Shown here: in pieces, positions 34,882 to 45,000 of the stretch
Layout: each line of letters begins with the position of its first letter
How positions within the stretch are numbered: the first letter of the stretch is position 1
DNA from: Streptomyces sp. NRRL F-6131
GTDB lineage: Bacteria > Actinomycetota > Actinomycetes > Streptomycetales > Streptomycetaceae
Direction: 5' to 3'
Length of the DNA: 64,000 nucleotides
Assembly (NCBI GenBank): GCA_000719695.1
Contig: JOHN01000037.1
Location: 67,697 to 131,696, forward strand
Program-made: the position numbers and the translations under genes
The notes under the pieces: model-generated
What the model saw: only the letters and a program-made list of their open reading frames with translations
What the model was told of the DNA's origin: nothing
The model's database searches: none

Positions 34882-37599
34882 TCAGGCTTCGACGTTGATT
34901 CCGTAGTCGGTGGCCAGGCCGGCCAGACCGGTGTCGTAGCCCTGCCCTACGGCACGGGCCTTCCATCCTGCTCCGTGCCTGTAGAGCTCCACGGCCACCG
35001 TGACGGTCTCACCTGCGTCGTGGGGTGGCGGTTGGAAGGAGAGAGTGAGGCCCGAGGGCTGGGTGATTTCTGCCCGCCAAGTGTTGTGATGGTCGAAGAC
35101 TGCGGTGGGCTGAGCCTGGAGGTCGATGCTCAGGGCGACAGCTACGGCGCGGACGTCCTCGGGGATCCGGACCAGGTCGGTGGTGATCATGTCGTTGGCG
35201 GCGGTTACCCCGTCCTGGCTCGGGTGGTTGTAGAAGACCAGGTCGTGGTCGGCCCGGACTTTGCCGTTGCCGGCGAGGAGAACCGCTGACACATCGACCG
35301 GTGCGCCGGTGGTCGTGACGCGGACTGTCGTCGGTTCGATCCCCAGGGGTGCATTGCTGCCCTTGGCCATGGTCAGTTGTCCGGGGGCGTGTTCACCGGG
35401 CGACGCGGCAGGAGGATGACCCGGGGCCGGGTCGGTGCGGGTGAGGGCGGCGATGGCGCGTTGGAGGAGTGGCCAGCCCTCGGCTTCCTCGCCGGGCCAG
35501 GGCCAGGTAAAGCGATGGGTGCCGAACTGTTTGGCTGTGGGGGGTTGTCCGAGAGCTTCCTGCAGTTGGAGGTACCGCAGGCTCTCGGTCGCCAGCCGCT
35601 CGAGGTCCCACTGCCGCCGGGTTCCGTCCGGGTCTGGGTCGGTGGTCCACGTGTCCCTGGCGACGGGCTTGCCGCCGAGCTCCCGGTACACCCGCCGGGC
35701 GAAGTCGTAGCCGTCGCCGGTGAGCAGGCGCGCAGGCCGCTCCTGCCGGGAGGGAGCCGGCTCGCCGATGGCGGTGTACAGCGCCCCGAGGTCGCCTCCG
35801 GTCCAGTGGTTCGCCGCGCCGGCGGCGAACCGGGCGAACTGAAGCAGAGTGGGTGGGCGTCCCTTGGCTGCGACGGATCGATGATGCTGGTGGGCGACCT
35901 CCTCCAGTTCGGAGCGCCAGCGTTGCTGCAGGTACGCGTCGAGGTGCTGCTCGGCCCAGGCTCGTCGGTGTCGGGTGACGATGTCCCGCACCAGTTCGAA
36001 GCCCTTGCGGCGAGAGCCGCGGCTCATGCCGATAGTGACGGTCACCAGCCCGTCCGCGGATTCGATTGGGGTGCTCCGGTTGTCGAAGACCGACTCTGAT
36101 GGCCCCAGCCGTGGTTCGGCAGCACGCAGCTCTTCGAAGAGCGAAGAATCGACCGGGCAGCCGGCCGTGCGGAGTGCGGCGAGCTGACGGTCGTAGTAGC
36201 TCTCGGCATCGGACAAGGTGGTGCGCGAGTACGGACCCTCGCACACAAACCACGCGGTCAGCCCGATGCCGTGCCAGAAATCGGCCGCCGGACCGAAGGC
36301 TTCCGCCATCGTCCTGTGAGGTTGAGGGTTGCTCACGATGCTGCCAGCGTGGCGCTGCAGAGTCACCGTCTCCCACAACCGCGCCACCTGCTCGAGAACC
36401 TCGGGAGGCAGGGCTTGCAGGTACAGCTGCGGAGTCAGTCCCCATCCAGTGGAAGACAGCGACATCACTTCCTCGTCGAGCAGGCCCCACAAGGAGGTCA
36501 TTCCAGGTGACTGGCGTGCGTGTGCCTCGTCGAAGCCTGCCCACCAGCCGCGCATAGCCGCCACCCGCTCCTCGACAGGAGATGCGGAGCTGTCGGTACC
36601 GAGGAACGCCGCGAGCATCGCCTGGACCTCGTCCTCACCGATGCCCGCCTCAGCAGCCACACCGGCCGCTTGGGAGGACATGCCCACATAGAGGCGCGGC
36701 TCCGGCAGAGCGGTGATGACCTCCTCGTCCGGGTGCGGCGAGACCCGGAGGTAGTCGAGCACAGCCAGCCAGTCGCCCGCGAAGTGAGCAGAGACGACCG
36801 GTTGCAGCGCGCGCGTGAGCACCCGCCGCGCCAGCACAGTGCCCTTCTTCGCCTTCGCGGCGAAGCCCACCATCAACCCCTGCACCCGCTGGACCCGATG
36901 ACGGGCCACGACCTGTGCCAGATCGGCGGCAGCGAGGGCATCCAGCAAACCCAGGCGAGCCTGCTGCTGCTCCCTGCGGTCCAGCGCGTTCCAGCCGCCA
37001 CCGAAACGGAAGACCTCCAACGCGCCGGCGCCGATGCCCAGCAGTCGGTAGCGCTCCTCGATCGTGGCCCACAACTGCCGCTGCTCCTCGCGGGAACCGG
37101 TCGGCCCCGCCGCCCGCACCCGCACTGGCTCCAACAAGGTCTCGAACAGCGGCACGAGCAAAGCCCACAGCAGCACCGTGTCCCCGCCCTCCACGACGGT
37201 GAGGCGGGCCGTGTCGTCCGCGGCCAACGTCAGCGCGTGAGCTGGCCGCTGGCGCAGCAGATGGGGCAGGTTGACTGCACCCGCCTTCAGCGAGAGCTTC
37301 TGCGGCAAGTACCACGCGCCGCGCCGCTGCTGCTCCTTGACCCCGAATACGTCGGAACACAAGCTGGCCTCTGTACGGGTGAGAGCAGTCACCTCGGCAG
37401 TGTCCGGTGCCTGAGACCTCTGGCCTGGGGTGACAGTGGCCACCGGTCGACCGTCGAGCGCGAGGGCCAGCAGCCGGGCCGCGAGCGCGTCGACCTCGGC
37501 GAAGCGCTGCTGCTGGCCGGCTGCCGCCTCCACGCGGAGCGCTTCATCAGGGCCGGCTTGAGCGGCTGGAAGCCACCACCACGACGACTCACCGACCAC
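34882..37599 (-). CDS. Large protein of unknown function ending in a TerD domain
   Basis: This is a 905-residue protein that overlaps the upstream helicase gene by 11 bases. Residues 1-735 are mostly helical and unrecognised, with segments such as YLPQKLSLKAGAVNLPHLLRQRP and GWWAGFDEAHARQSPGMTSLW. The last 165 residues form a complete TerD domain: MAKGSNAPLGIEPTTVRVT, DVSAVLLAGNGKVRADHDLVFYNHPSQDGV and AVELYRHGAGWKARAVGQGYDTGLAGLATDYG. TerD proteins bind calcium and belong to tellurite- and phage-resistance stress systems. TerD is normally stand-alone, so a fusion to a large unknown N-terminus inside a helicase-nuclease operon suggests a defence effector or sensor. Confidence 0.8.
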   Translation of the reverse strand: MVGESSWWWLPAAQAGPDEALRVEAAAGQQQRFAEVDALAARLLALALDGRPVATVTPGQRSQAPDTAEVTALTRTEASLCSDVFGVKEQQRRGAWYLPQKLSLKAGAVNLPHLLRQRPAHALTLAADDTARLTVVEGGDTVLLWALLVPLFETLLEPVRVRAAGPTGSREEQRQLWATIEERYRLLGIGAGALEVFRFGGGWNALDRREQQQARLGLLDALAAADLAQVVARHRVQRVQGLMVGFAAKAKKGTVLARRVLTRALQPVVSAHFAGDWLAVLDYLRVSPHPDEEVITALPEPRLYVGMSSQAAGVAAEAGIGEDEVQAMLAAFLGTDSSASPVEERVAAMRGWWAGFDEAHARQSPGMTSLWGLLDEEVMSLSSTGWGLTPQLYLQALPPEVLEQVARLWETVTLQRHAGSIVSNPQPHRTMAEAFGPAADFWHGIGLTAWFVCEGPYSRTTLSDAESYYDRQLAALRTAGCPVDSSLFEELRAAEPRLGPSESVFDNRSTPIESADGLVTVTIGMSRGSRRKGFELVRDIVTRHRRAWAEQHLDAYLQQRWRSELEEVAHQHHRSVAAKGRPPTLLQFARFAAGAANHWTGGDLGALYTAIGEPAPSRQERPARLLTGDGYDFARRVYRELGGKPVARDTWTTDPDPDGTRRQWDLERLATESLRYLQLQEALGQPPTAKQFGTHRFTWPWPGEEAEGWPLLQRAIAALTRTDPAPGHPPAASPGEHAPGQLTMAKGSNAPLGIEPTTVRVTTTGAPVDVSAVLLAGNGKVRADHDLVFYNHPSQDGVTAANDMITTDLVRIPEDVRAVAVALSIDLQAQPTAVFDHHNTWRAEITQPSGLTLSFQPPPHDAGETVTVAVELYRHGAGWKARAVGQGYDTGLAGLATDYGINVEA

Positions 37600-39658
37600 C
37601 GGTCATCCTCCGCATGTACTCGACGAACTGCTCGAACGGCACTGGCGAGCCAGTGCTCTGCGCATAGACGGCGTAGCGCTGGGCCATCAACTGCATTTCC
37701 CGCTCCGCCCGCCGGGCCTCCACCCGGTCCAGCTCATGCACGACACGTTGCTCAACCCGTCCTCGCTCGTACAGGACGAACGCATCCAGCCCACCCGGGC
37801 GCCCGCCTTCGTCGCTGTCCGTGGGGCTGCAGTCGTCCCGCCCGTCAGCGTGGAGTTCGGAGACCTCGACCACGGGAGCGTCGAGCAGCAGGGCGGGGTC
37901 CATGTCGTTGTCCTTACACAGGGCCTCCAGGTGCTCCTCCAGACCGAGCTCGGCGTGGCAGACCACGTCCAGGTACTGCCGGTCGGCGGGCACACCAGGA
38001 TGGCGCAGCACGCGGACACCTCGTCCGACGAACTGGTAGAACTCACCGAAGCTGCCGTAGGGGCGGATCGGCACGACAACGGTGACGGGCGGAAAGTCGT
38101 AGCCCTGGCCGAGCATCCGCAACTGCACGATCCCCTGAAGGTCCCCGGAATCTGACTCGAAACGCCGCAGGGTGGAGGCGATCGCCGACGGCGGCATGCT
38201 GTGGTGCAGCGTGGCGCAGGCGATCCCGTGCTCCTCGGCGATCCGCGCGACCTGCTCTGCGTGGGCCTGGCCCATGGCGGAGAACAGCACCCGTGGCTTG
38301 ACGGGTGCAAGCAGCTTGGCCTGCGCGTCCAGGCAGGACCGCGTCACCGCCATCACATGATGGATCGGGGCTTCGGACTGTGCGGTTATCCGCGCCATCC
38401 TCCGCTCGTCCCCCAGGGCAGCCAGCAGCGCATCACGGCCCACGATCTGTTCCCGCCGCCCGTCGGGCCACGCCGCCTCGTAGACGGTCACCTCCACGTC
38501 CGGTGCGAACCGGTGGACCCGCAGATTCTTCGCCGAACCATCCGCGACGGAGTCCACCAGGCGGTACCGGTAGACGACGTCGGCGTCGATCGGCTTGCCG
38601 TCCAGACGCCTGAAGCAAGCTGACATCAGCAGTGTCCGGGCGCCCTGGAAATGAGCGAACAACCGCTGGTAGGAGGCACTGGCCGCGATGTGCGCCTCGT
38701 CGACGACGATGAAGTCCACATCGCCCGGCTCCAGCTTGGCCAGCAGATCCGTGTTGTCCTCGCCGGTTCCCAGGGCATGGAAGTTGGTGACCAGGACATC
38801 GGCGGCCAGCAGTCGCTCGCGGCTTACCAGGCTGATCTGCTCGTCGTCCGAGTCCAGGACCAGAGTTGCCGGAGGGGGAGCGCCGGGCAACATCGGACCA
38901 CCGGCCAGCCCATACAGGACATTGCCCGGCGCAGCCGCGTCGAGAGCTCTGGCGAACGTGCCGCGGATGACCGAGCCCGGCGTCACCACCAGCACCCGCC
39001 GCCTGCTGAACGACAGCGCGGCCGCAACCCCCAGAGCGGTCTTGCCGGCCCCGACCGCCATCACCGCGGCCGCGTGCCTTCCGCCGGATGCGTAGTAGTT
39101 CGCCAGTGCCGCCAGCGCCTCGTCCTGGCACGCCCGCAACGGCCCGCGGTCCACCCGCGCACGCACACCGTCGAAATAGGACCCGTCTTTGGGCGGAGAC
39201 GACCACCGGGGCGGATCCGCTGCCCGCATCGGATCACCCACCATGTCCGGAACCTCGACACGGGGATCGTCAGTTACAAACGGTGCCAGTAAAGGATCCT
39301 GGCGCAGCATCGCCTGAAGCTGCGCAACACAGCGCGCAGTGTCCGTGCGCACCGCATCGTAGGAGAACCGCAGTACCGTCAACCCGGTGGCGGCCAGGTC
39401 GTTCTGCCGCAAGCGGTCATAGGTGAACGCGGCCCGGTCGCTGTGGAACGTGAAGCCGTCCAGCTCCACGGCCACCTGCAGGACGTCCCCCGCAATCAAA
39501 TAGTCCAGCCGGTAGTTGCGCTCATTGACAGTGACGGGGTGCTGGCTGCGCACCCTCGCGACGATGCCCCGTTCCGCAGCCGGAGTGAGAACCCATCGTA
39601 GGAACGCCTCCTCGAGGAACGAAGTCGCGGGGATCAACTGCTCCAGTCCCGCGCTCAT
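37589..39658 (-). CDS. DUF559-type nuclease fused to an SF2 helicase
   Basis: This is a 689-residue protein. The ATGA overlap with the gene before it fixes the start. Residues 1-125 are a Vsr/DUF559-like nuclease domain: RLDYLIAGDVLQVAVELDGFTFHSD with Asp52, Glu65, Asp67 and His72, then DRLRQNDLAATGLTVLRFSYDAV. Residues 170-690 are an SF2 helicase: Walker A MAVGAGKTALG (200-210), DEAH box FIVVDEAHIAAS (about 315-326), motif III LLMSACFRR and motif VI QFVGRGVRVLR. The nuclease and translocase in one chain resemble restriction subunits. No methyltransferase is nearby. It is the middle gene of a coupled three-gene operon. Confidence 0.85.
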   Translation of the reverse strand: MSAGLEQLIPATSFLEEAFLRWVLTPAAERGIVARVRSQHPVTVNERNYRLDYLIAGDVLQVAVELDGFTFHSDRAAFTYDRLRQNDLAATGLTVLRFSYDAVRTDTARCVAQLQAMLRQDPLLAPFVTDDPRVEVPDMVGDPMRAADPPRWSSPPKDGSYFDGVRARVDRGPLRACQDEALAALANYYASGGRHAAAVMAVGAGKTALGVAAALSFSRRRVLVVTPGSVIRGTFARALDAAAPGNVLYGLAGGPMLPGAPPPATLVLDSDDEQISLVSRERLLAADVLVTNFHALGTGEDNTDLLAKLEPGDVDFIVVDEAHIAASASYQRLFAHFQGARTLLMSACFRRLDGKPIDADVVYRYRLVDSVADGSAKNLRVHRFAPDVEVTVYEAAWPDGRREQIVGRDALLAALGDERRMARITAQSEAPIHHVMAVTRSCLDAQAKLLAPVKPRVLFSAMGQAHAEQVARIAEEHGIACATLHHSMPPSAIASTLRRFESDSGDLQGIVQLRMLGQGYDFPPVTVVVPIRPYGSFGEFYQFVGRGVRVLRHPGVPADRQYLDVVCHAELGLEEHLEALCKDNDMDPALLLDAPVVEVSELHADGRDDCSPTDSDEGGRPGGLDAFVLYERGRVEQRVVHELDRVEARRAEREMQLMAQRYAVYAQSTGSPVPFEQFVEYMRRMTGGR

Positions 39659-40281
39659 GCCATGCCGCCGTCCACGGCAGTCTCCGCATCGAGCGCGCCG
39701 ACCTTCTCCGACAGCCGTGTCACCAGATCCTCACCCTGATCGAACCGGGTCAGCCGCTGTGCCAGTCCGAGCGCTTCCACGACGGCGCCCTCACGTTCGA
39801 GCAAATCGATCAGCCTAGGTACAGAAGTCACATGCACGAACGATCTCTCAGCGCCGGCGACGTCGAACGACACAGCCTGAGGAGCGGCCTCCATCAACTC
39901 CAAGTCGAGCAGCGCGAATACTTCAAGCAACTCCAGTCCGTCAGGGTTCGACCGGCGCGAACCCCACAGCCGACTGACCGCGTCCTGCAGAACGAAGTGG
40001 TAGTCCATCGCGGACCCTGGAACCTCCAGCGCTTCCCAGACCCGCACGGCCAACTCGGTGCCCTGCGCCTCGGCTGGAACGTGCCGACTGGCAGGTGTCG
40101 CCGACGTGCGACCTAAGGCGGTCAGCCACATCGGTGAGCCGTACGACTCGTCCGGGCGATCATTCACTCCGGGAATCGATGCGCGAAAAACCCCCGGGCT
40201 ACCAGCGAAACCCACGCCGGGAATCGCCGCCATGCGTTCAAACCACAGCCCCATGCACTCCACCGGTCTTGAGCCCTGCAT
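39655..40281 (-). CDS. Hypothetical first gene of the helicase-TerD operon
   Basis: This is a 208-residue protein. The start is the ATG 9 bases after AGGGG; other Met codons lie at 40254 and 40287. The centre contains PAEAQGTELAVRVWEALEVPGSAMDYHFVLQDAVSRLWGSRR, and the C-terminus is helical and acidic (VEALGLAQRLTRFDQGEDLVTRLSEKVGALDAE). No known domain was recognised. It is translationally coupled to the nuclease-helicase by ATGA. It is probably a dedicated component of that system, perhaps a regulator or adaptor. Confidence 0.65.
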   Translation of the reverse strand: MQGSRPVECMGLWFERMAAIPGVGFAGSPGVFRASIPGVNDRPDESYGSPMWLTALGRTSATPASRHVPAEAQGTELAVRVWEALEVPGSAMDYHFVLQDAVSRLWGSRRSNPDGLELLEVFALLDLELMEAAPQAVSFDVAGAERSFVHVTSVPRLIDLLEREGAVVEALGLAQRLTRFDQGEDLVTRLSEKVGALDAETAVDGGMA

Positions 40282-40889
40282 CGCCATCCACCCCTGTAAC
40301 CGCCCAGTGTTGCAGGATGCAACCCCAGCCCACTGCGACTTCGGAACAGGCACTGGAAGCCTCAAGGGCACGTGCCTGTTCTTGCGGCTTCCGGCCTCGC
40401 CCCAGCGCTCCGGTTCCGCACGGCTGAGCCCTCGTCCGACCGTGGTGGCGGTCGGCCCGCGCCGTGGGGGAGACCGCGGGACCGGAAAGCGCGACGAGGT
40501 CGGTCAGGACATTGTTGACGGCGGGGCGGACGCCGCTGCGCCGTCCTCTGGGGGCGCGTCTACGAGGGCCGGCGCCGCAGAACCTCGTCTGAACTCGCCC
40601 GGGGAGGAAAGCCGTCCGCCTGGCATCGATGAGCTGTCGCGTTTCGTCTCCGGGCGGTGTCGACCTGCTGTAGGCGCGTTCACCCGATGGTGTGATTGGT
40701 TCAGGTGTCTGCTCGGAGCTCCACCGCGGAAGCATCGCAGGTCAGCGTCTCTTCGGAGGGCTTCGCAGATGCGACACGCCCGGAGTGCGTGCGTTGCTCG
40801 CACGCCTCACCCGTCCCGCATGATCTCTCTCGTCACTTAATGCGCTCTGTCAAGGACACTCAGTAAAGTGTGATGGAGGAGATGCGGCG
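40282..40889. other. Divergent intergenic interval
   Basis: This region lies between two divergent operons: the DUF559-helicase/TerD set to the left and the pPIWI_RE set to the right. Open frames occur on both strands without ribosome binding sites or families. The last 60 bases are less GC-rich (TTAATGCGC, TAAAGT at 40864) and likely carry the promoter for the right-hand operon. I could not assign a -35/-10 pair with confidence. Confidence 0.4.
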
Positions 40890-42047
40890 GTGCTCGATAC
40901 TGCCTTGAGCCGGCGCAGGACGAAGATCCTGACCGCGGCTATTCGCGCGGCTCACGCGTGGACGGTCCGGCACGAGGAATCCCGTGCCTGGCGTGAAATC
41001 ATGAGTATGACGGGAGTAGTCAACTCCCTGTGCCCGCAGCAGCGGGCGCTGACCCCGGCGGAGTTCGTCGACTGTCTGAGTCGGCCGATGAGTCGGCTGG
41101 CTCCGGACGTCTTCGAGAACGACCCGCTGGGGAGCCTGACCGTCCTGGAGTGGGACGAGCTCAGCGACGACGTCTGGTCCGACGGCTGCACCGCCATCAT
41201 GGAACTCCTGCACAAGGGCGACCAGGGACGTGGCTGGCTGCCGAGCTGGACCTGGACCCGGCAGGAGGCCGTGCAGAACGAGGCCTTCCTCGCGATCAAG
41301 ACCGGAGCCGACGACCGCCTGTACGTGGCCCGCCGCCGATTCGTCGTCGAGCACCCGGTCGGGGGAGTGGGGGAGATCGCCGACCTGTGCGTGGAAGCTG
41401 GCATCGACATGCCCGTCCCGTACACCCCGCTGCCTGCAGACCGCGTCCACGATGGCCGCTGGTGGTGGCCGTGCCCCGTGTGCAAATGGCCGATGCGCGT
41501 CAACGGCTCCCAGGTCCGCTGCACCTACCAGTACCACCAGGCCCACTACAGCATCCGCACCGGCACGACCGCCGACGGCCGGCCCAGGCTGCAGCGCCGT
41601 GACCCGCGCGTACCGAGGACCCCCGCCGCACGCGAACGCCGCACTCAAGGACCGCAGCGGACCGTGTGCGTCGAGCACGCGGTCTGGCGGTTCATCGTCG
41701 TCCCCGGAGTTGAGGAACTCCGCCTCTACCTCAAATGGCACGGCAAGGAACCGCTGGAAGTCGCCCTGTGGCCCGGCCGCGACCTCTACGACGTCGAATT
41801 CACCATCGCCTGCCTCGGCTGGTCGCTGGCGGTCGACCTCAAGGACGTGGCCAGCGCAAGCGCACTGGCCGACAAGATCAGGGACAAGCCCCTGGCCGCG
41901 AAAACCATCGTGATCCCCGACCACCGCGGCCACGGCCAGAAGATCGAACTGCAGGACCTCCTGCCCGACTACACCGTGTGGCTCGTCGAAGACGTCAACA
42001 GGGAAGTCGCCAAGCAACTGGCACGAGCGCGGAAGAAGGCCACGTGA
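40890..42047 (+). CDS. REase subunit of the pPIWI_RE three-gene island
   Basis: This is a 385-residue protein with a GTG start 8 bases after GGAGGAG. The middle has a zinc-ribbon-like WWWPCPVCKWPMRVNG...VRCTYQY. The C-terminal third is the restriction-endonuclease-like domain described for pPIWI_RE islands: VEELRLYLKWHGKEPLEVALWPGRDLYDVEFTIACLGWSLAVDLKDV, where Asp in YDVEF and the DLK of AVDLKD fit the PD-(D/E)XK core, then TIVIPDHRG. The stop overlaps the helicase start (GTGA). In the family, the nuclease works with the helicase and PIWI protein in defence against invading DNA (Burroughs, Iyer and Aravind proposed this from comparative genomics). Confidence 0.85.
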   Translation: MLDTALSRRRTKILTAAIRAAHAWTVRHEESRAWREIMSMTGVVNSLCPQQRALTPAEFVDCLSRPMSRLAPDVFENDPLGSLTVLEWDELSDDVWSDGCTAIMELLHKGDQGRGWLPSWTWTRQEAVQNEAFLAIKTGADDRLYVARRRFVVEHPVGGVGEIADLCVEAGIDMPVPYTPLPADRVHDGRWWWPCPVCKWPMRVNGSQVRCTYQYHQAHYSIRTGTTADGRPRLQRRDPRVPRTPAARERRTQGPQRTVCVEHAVWRFIVVPGVEELRLYLKWHGKEPLEVALWPGRDLYDVEFTIACLGWSLAVDLKDVASASALADKIRDKPLAAKTIVIPDHRGHGQKIELQDLLPDYTVWLVEDVNREVAKQLARARKKAT

Positions 42048-45000
42048 CCACCACCGCACCCCAGCAGACGAAGCGCCAGGAACACCTCCTTCCCCGACTC
42101 CTCGCCTGCGCACTCGCCTGCGCCCAGGCCCACTTCCGCGCACCCGACGCCGCGACCCTCACCGCCGCCCACTACCTGCTCACGGGAAAGTACGACGTTT
42201 GGAGCGGCTACCCCGCCCTGAAGACCGACGACCAGCGGCGCCTTGCCAGGATGCTGCGCCACCGGGACAACGACGTCGCGAACGACAGCTCCTTCCGCTC
42301 CCACGCCGTCGAGCAGCTCGAACAGGACAAAGTGCCCGGGGTCCGGCTCCTTGACGACCGCGAACACGTCCGCTTCCACCACGGCATCGCGCCCCGCGCG
42401 TTCGCCGACCGGCTCCTCGACGAGATGGACACCATCGCGGCCGAGGGGCTGCGCCCGCAACCCATCGCCCTGGCTGGCGAACACACCAATACCCTGAACG
42501 TCCCAATGGCCCAAGGCCTCAGAGCCCCGATCCTGGCCTCCTATACCTTCGGCGACGAGCACGTCCCGGAACACCGGCCGCCCGCCCTGCCCCTCGCCAC
42601 AGCAGAGGACCTGCCCGAAGCCGTCCTGGACATCTCCGAGTTCCTCAGCCTCAGCAGCCGCCTGGACGACAAGTCCCGCACCGCGTTCCGGGAACAGACC
42701 CTCAGGCCGTTCTTCGAGCGCATGCGCGACCGCAACGGTCGGCGCCTGGAAGGGAAACTCGAACTGCGGGCCGGCCCCACCCAGGTGCTGAGCGCGCCTA
42801 CAGGCTCCGGCAAGAGTGTCATGATGCGAGGCACCGCCACCTGGGCGCTGGAATCGGGACTCACACTCGCCATCGTCGTCGACACCAACTCGGCCGCCCT
42901 CAAGATCACACGACAGATCGAGGAGGACCTCGAGGCGTCCGGCGCCCTCACCAAACTCGGCCTCGAGCCCGGTGAGGCCGTCGTTCCGCTCATGTCGCCC
43001 AACAGCCTCGCCCGCGAACTGGAGCGTACGGTCCGCAACTCCAAGGACCGCGACTACGTCGACTGGGTGTTCGCCCGGATCGGATACTCCTGCCAACTGC
43101 CCGCACTGGCAGCCGTGGACGAGGAGGTGGACACTTGGTCGCCCGGCAGCGAACCATGCCGAAACCTCGCCCCGGTGCGTCCGCCCCGGCAGGACGACTA
43201 CCGCACCATGCCGCAGCCGAAGGTGTGCCCCTTCCGTCAGGATTGCGGCAAGTTCCGGCTCACCCGCACGGCGACCACCGCCCGCATCATCGTCACCACC
43301 CACGCGAACCTCCACCAAGGGCGGATGCACATCCCCCTGGAGCTCGCCGACGGAACGGTCAGCGAACGCGTCTCGGTCGAGGAACTCATCCTGCGCCGCT
43401 GCCAGATCGTGGTGATCGACGAACTGGACGCGTTCCAGTCGACCGTCCTCGCCCACGCGGGCCGGGGCCTGACCCTCGCCTGGGGGGACCGCTCGCACGA
43501 CCGGCCGCTCCTCGACATGGACGGGCAACTGGTCGCCGCGTTCCACCGCCTGCCCGGAGCACTGGAGGAACGCGCCCGGCTGAACGTCTCCGGATGCCGC
43601 AGACTGGCCGAGACGTACTCCATGCACCTGGCCAGAGGCGACCTCGGCCGCAGCGACCACGTCCCGGACGAACCCACCGCGCGACCCAGCCGCCGCCTGC
43701 GGCGCGACGCCGGCCGCCGGTGGATCGTGCCGCAGCGGTGGGACTCCTGGCTGGCCTCGACGCTCGCCCCCCTCCTCGACAACGACCCCGCACAGATCGG
43801 GTCCACCCCGCCGCCCGCCGGCACGAGCAGCCACACGGTCCTCCTCGAAGCGGTGTGGGGGAAGACCGACACCCACCTGCTGCCCGAACACCTCCGCGAC
43901 CTCGCCACCGCCGCCCGCGCCATCGTCGGCCACCAGGACGAAGCCGGCGCCCTCGATAACGCCCGCCAGCGCCTCGACGACCTCCTGCGGACCTGGATTC
44001 CCTCAGCGAAAACCCGCCTCGACGCCATCGACCGGCTGGTCCGCCGCATGTTCCTGATCCCGCTGAGAGACATGCTCTACCGATTCGTCTACGACGCCCC
44101 CCAGCTCAAACTCGCCGGAGTGAGCGCAGCGGAAGAGATCGCCTCCGCCCTCGGTGGATACGACGCCTGGCGTGCTGTCCCGCACGGCCCGCTCGGCCGA
44201 CTGGTCTTCGCCTTCACCGAGGACGTCAACACCGACGCCCCGCAGAACACCCGCCTGTCCGCCGTCGCCTTCGGCGGCGACCCCCACCGCTACATCACCG
44301 ACATTGGGCAGACCACCGCACTGGCACACGCCGGACACCGCCGCATCGTGCTCGGCCTTTCCGCCACCGCTTACCTGCCCGGCGCACACCGCCACCACGT
44401 CCACACCAAGCCGTCCTTCGTAGTCCCCGACGAGGGCAGCGAAGTCGTCATCGACCTCAGGGCGATCCCCGGAGAGAACACCGCCGAACTCCTGCGGATC
44501 TCCGGCCTCTCCGGGAAGAAACGACGCCAGGCCACCTATGAACTCGGCAAACGCCTCTGGAGCGAACTCAAACGCGAACTCGAGCAACTCCAGGCCACGA
44601 ACCCCAAAGGCATCCAGGACACCATCCTGCTCGCCACCACCTCCTACGTCAGCTGCCACGACCTCGCCGACGGCCTGACCGACGCAGGGGCATCCCCGGG
44701 CCTCCTCGCCGTAGCCGTCCGCCCCGACCCAGATCCGAACATCGCCACGACAGTCCGCCAGCGCCACTGGACCGAGATCCCGGCAGACCAGTTGGAGGAC
44801 TTCGGCGGCATGCCGCAGGCCCGCATCCTCATCGCGCCGATCCAACGGGCCGAACGCAGCCTGAACATCCTCGCCCCCGGCGAACACCGCTCCCGCATCG
44901 GATCGATCTGGCTCGCGGTGCGCCCCATGTCCATCGTCGACGAACCCGACGAACTGCTCGCCCACGTCGGCGCCCGCGCCCTCGACGACCGCAGGGCCTA

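Noticed and set aside
34882..35370. A separate stand-alone terD gene
   Set aside because: The TerD domain is in frame with the 735 preceding residues, without a stop and without a convincing ribosome binding site before its internal Met.
40504..40803. A 99-residue minus-strand gene between the two divergent operons
   Set aside because: It has arginine- and proline-rich shadow-type composition, no ribosome binding site and no recognisable motif.
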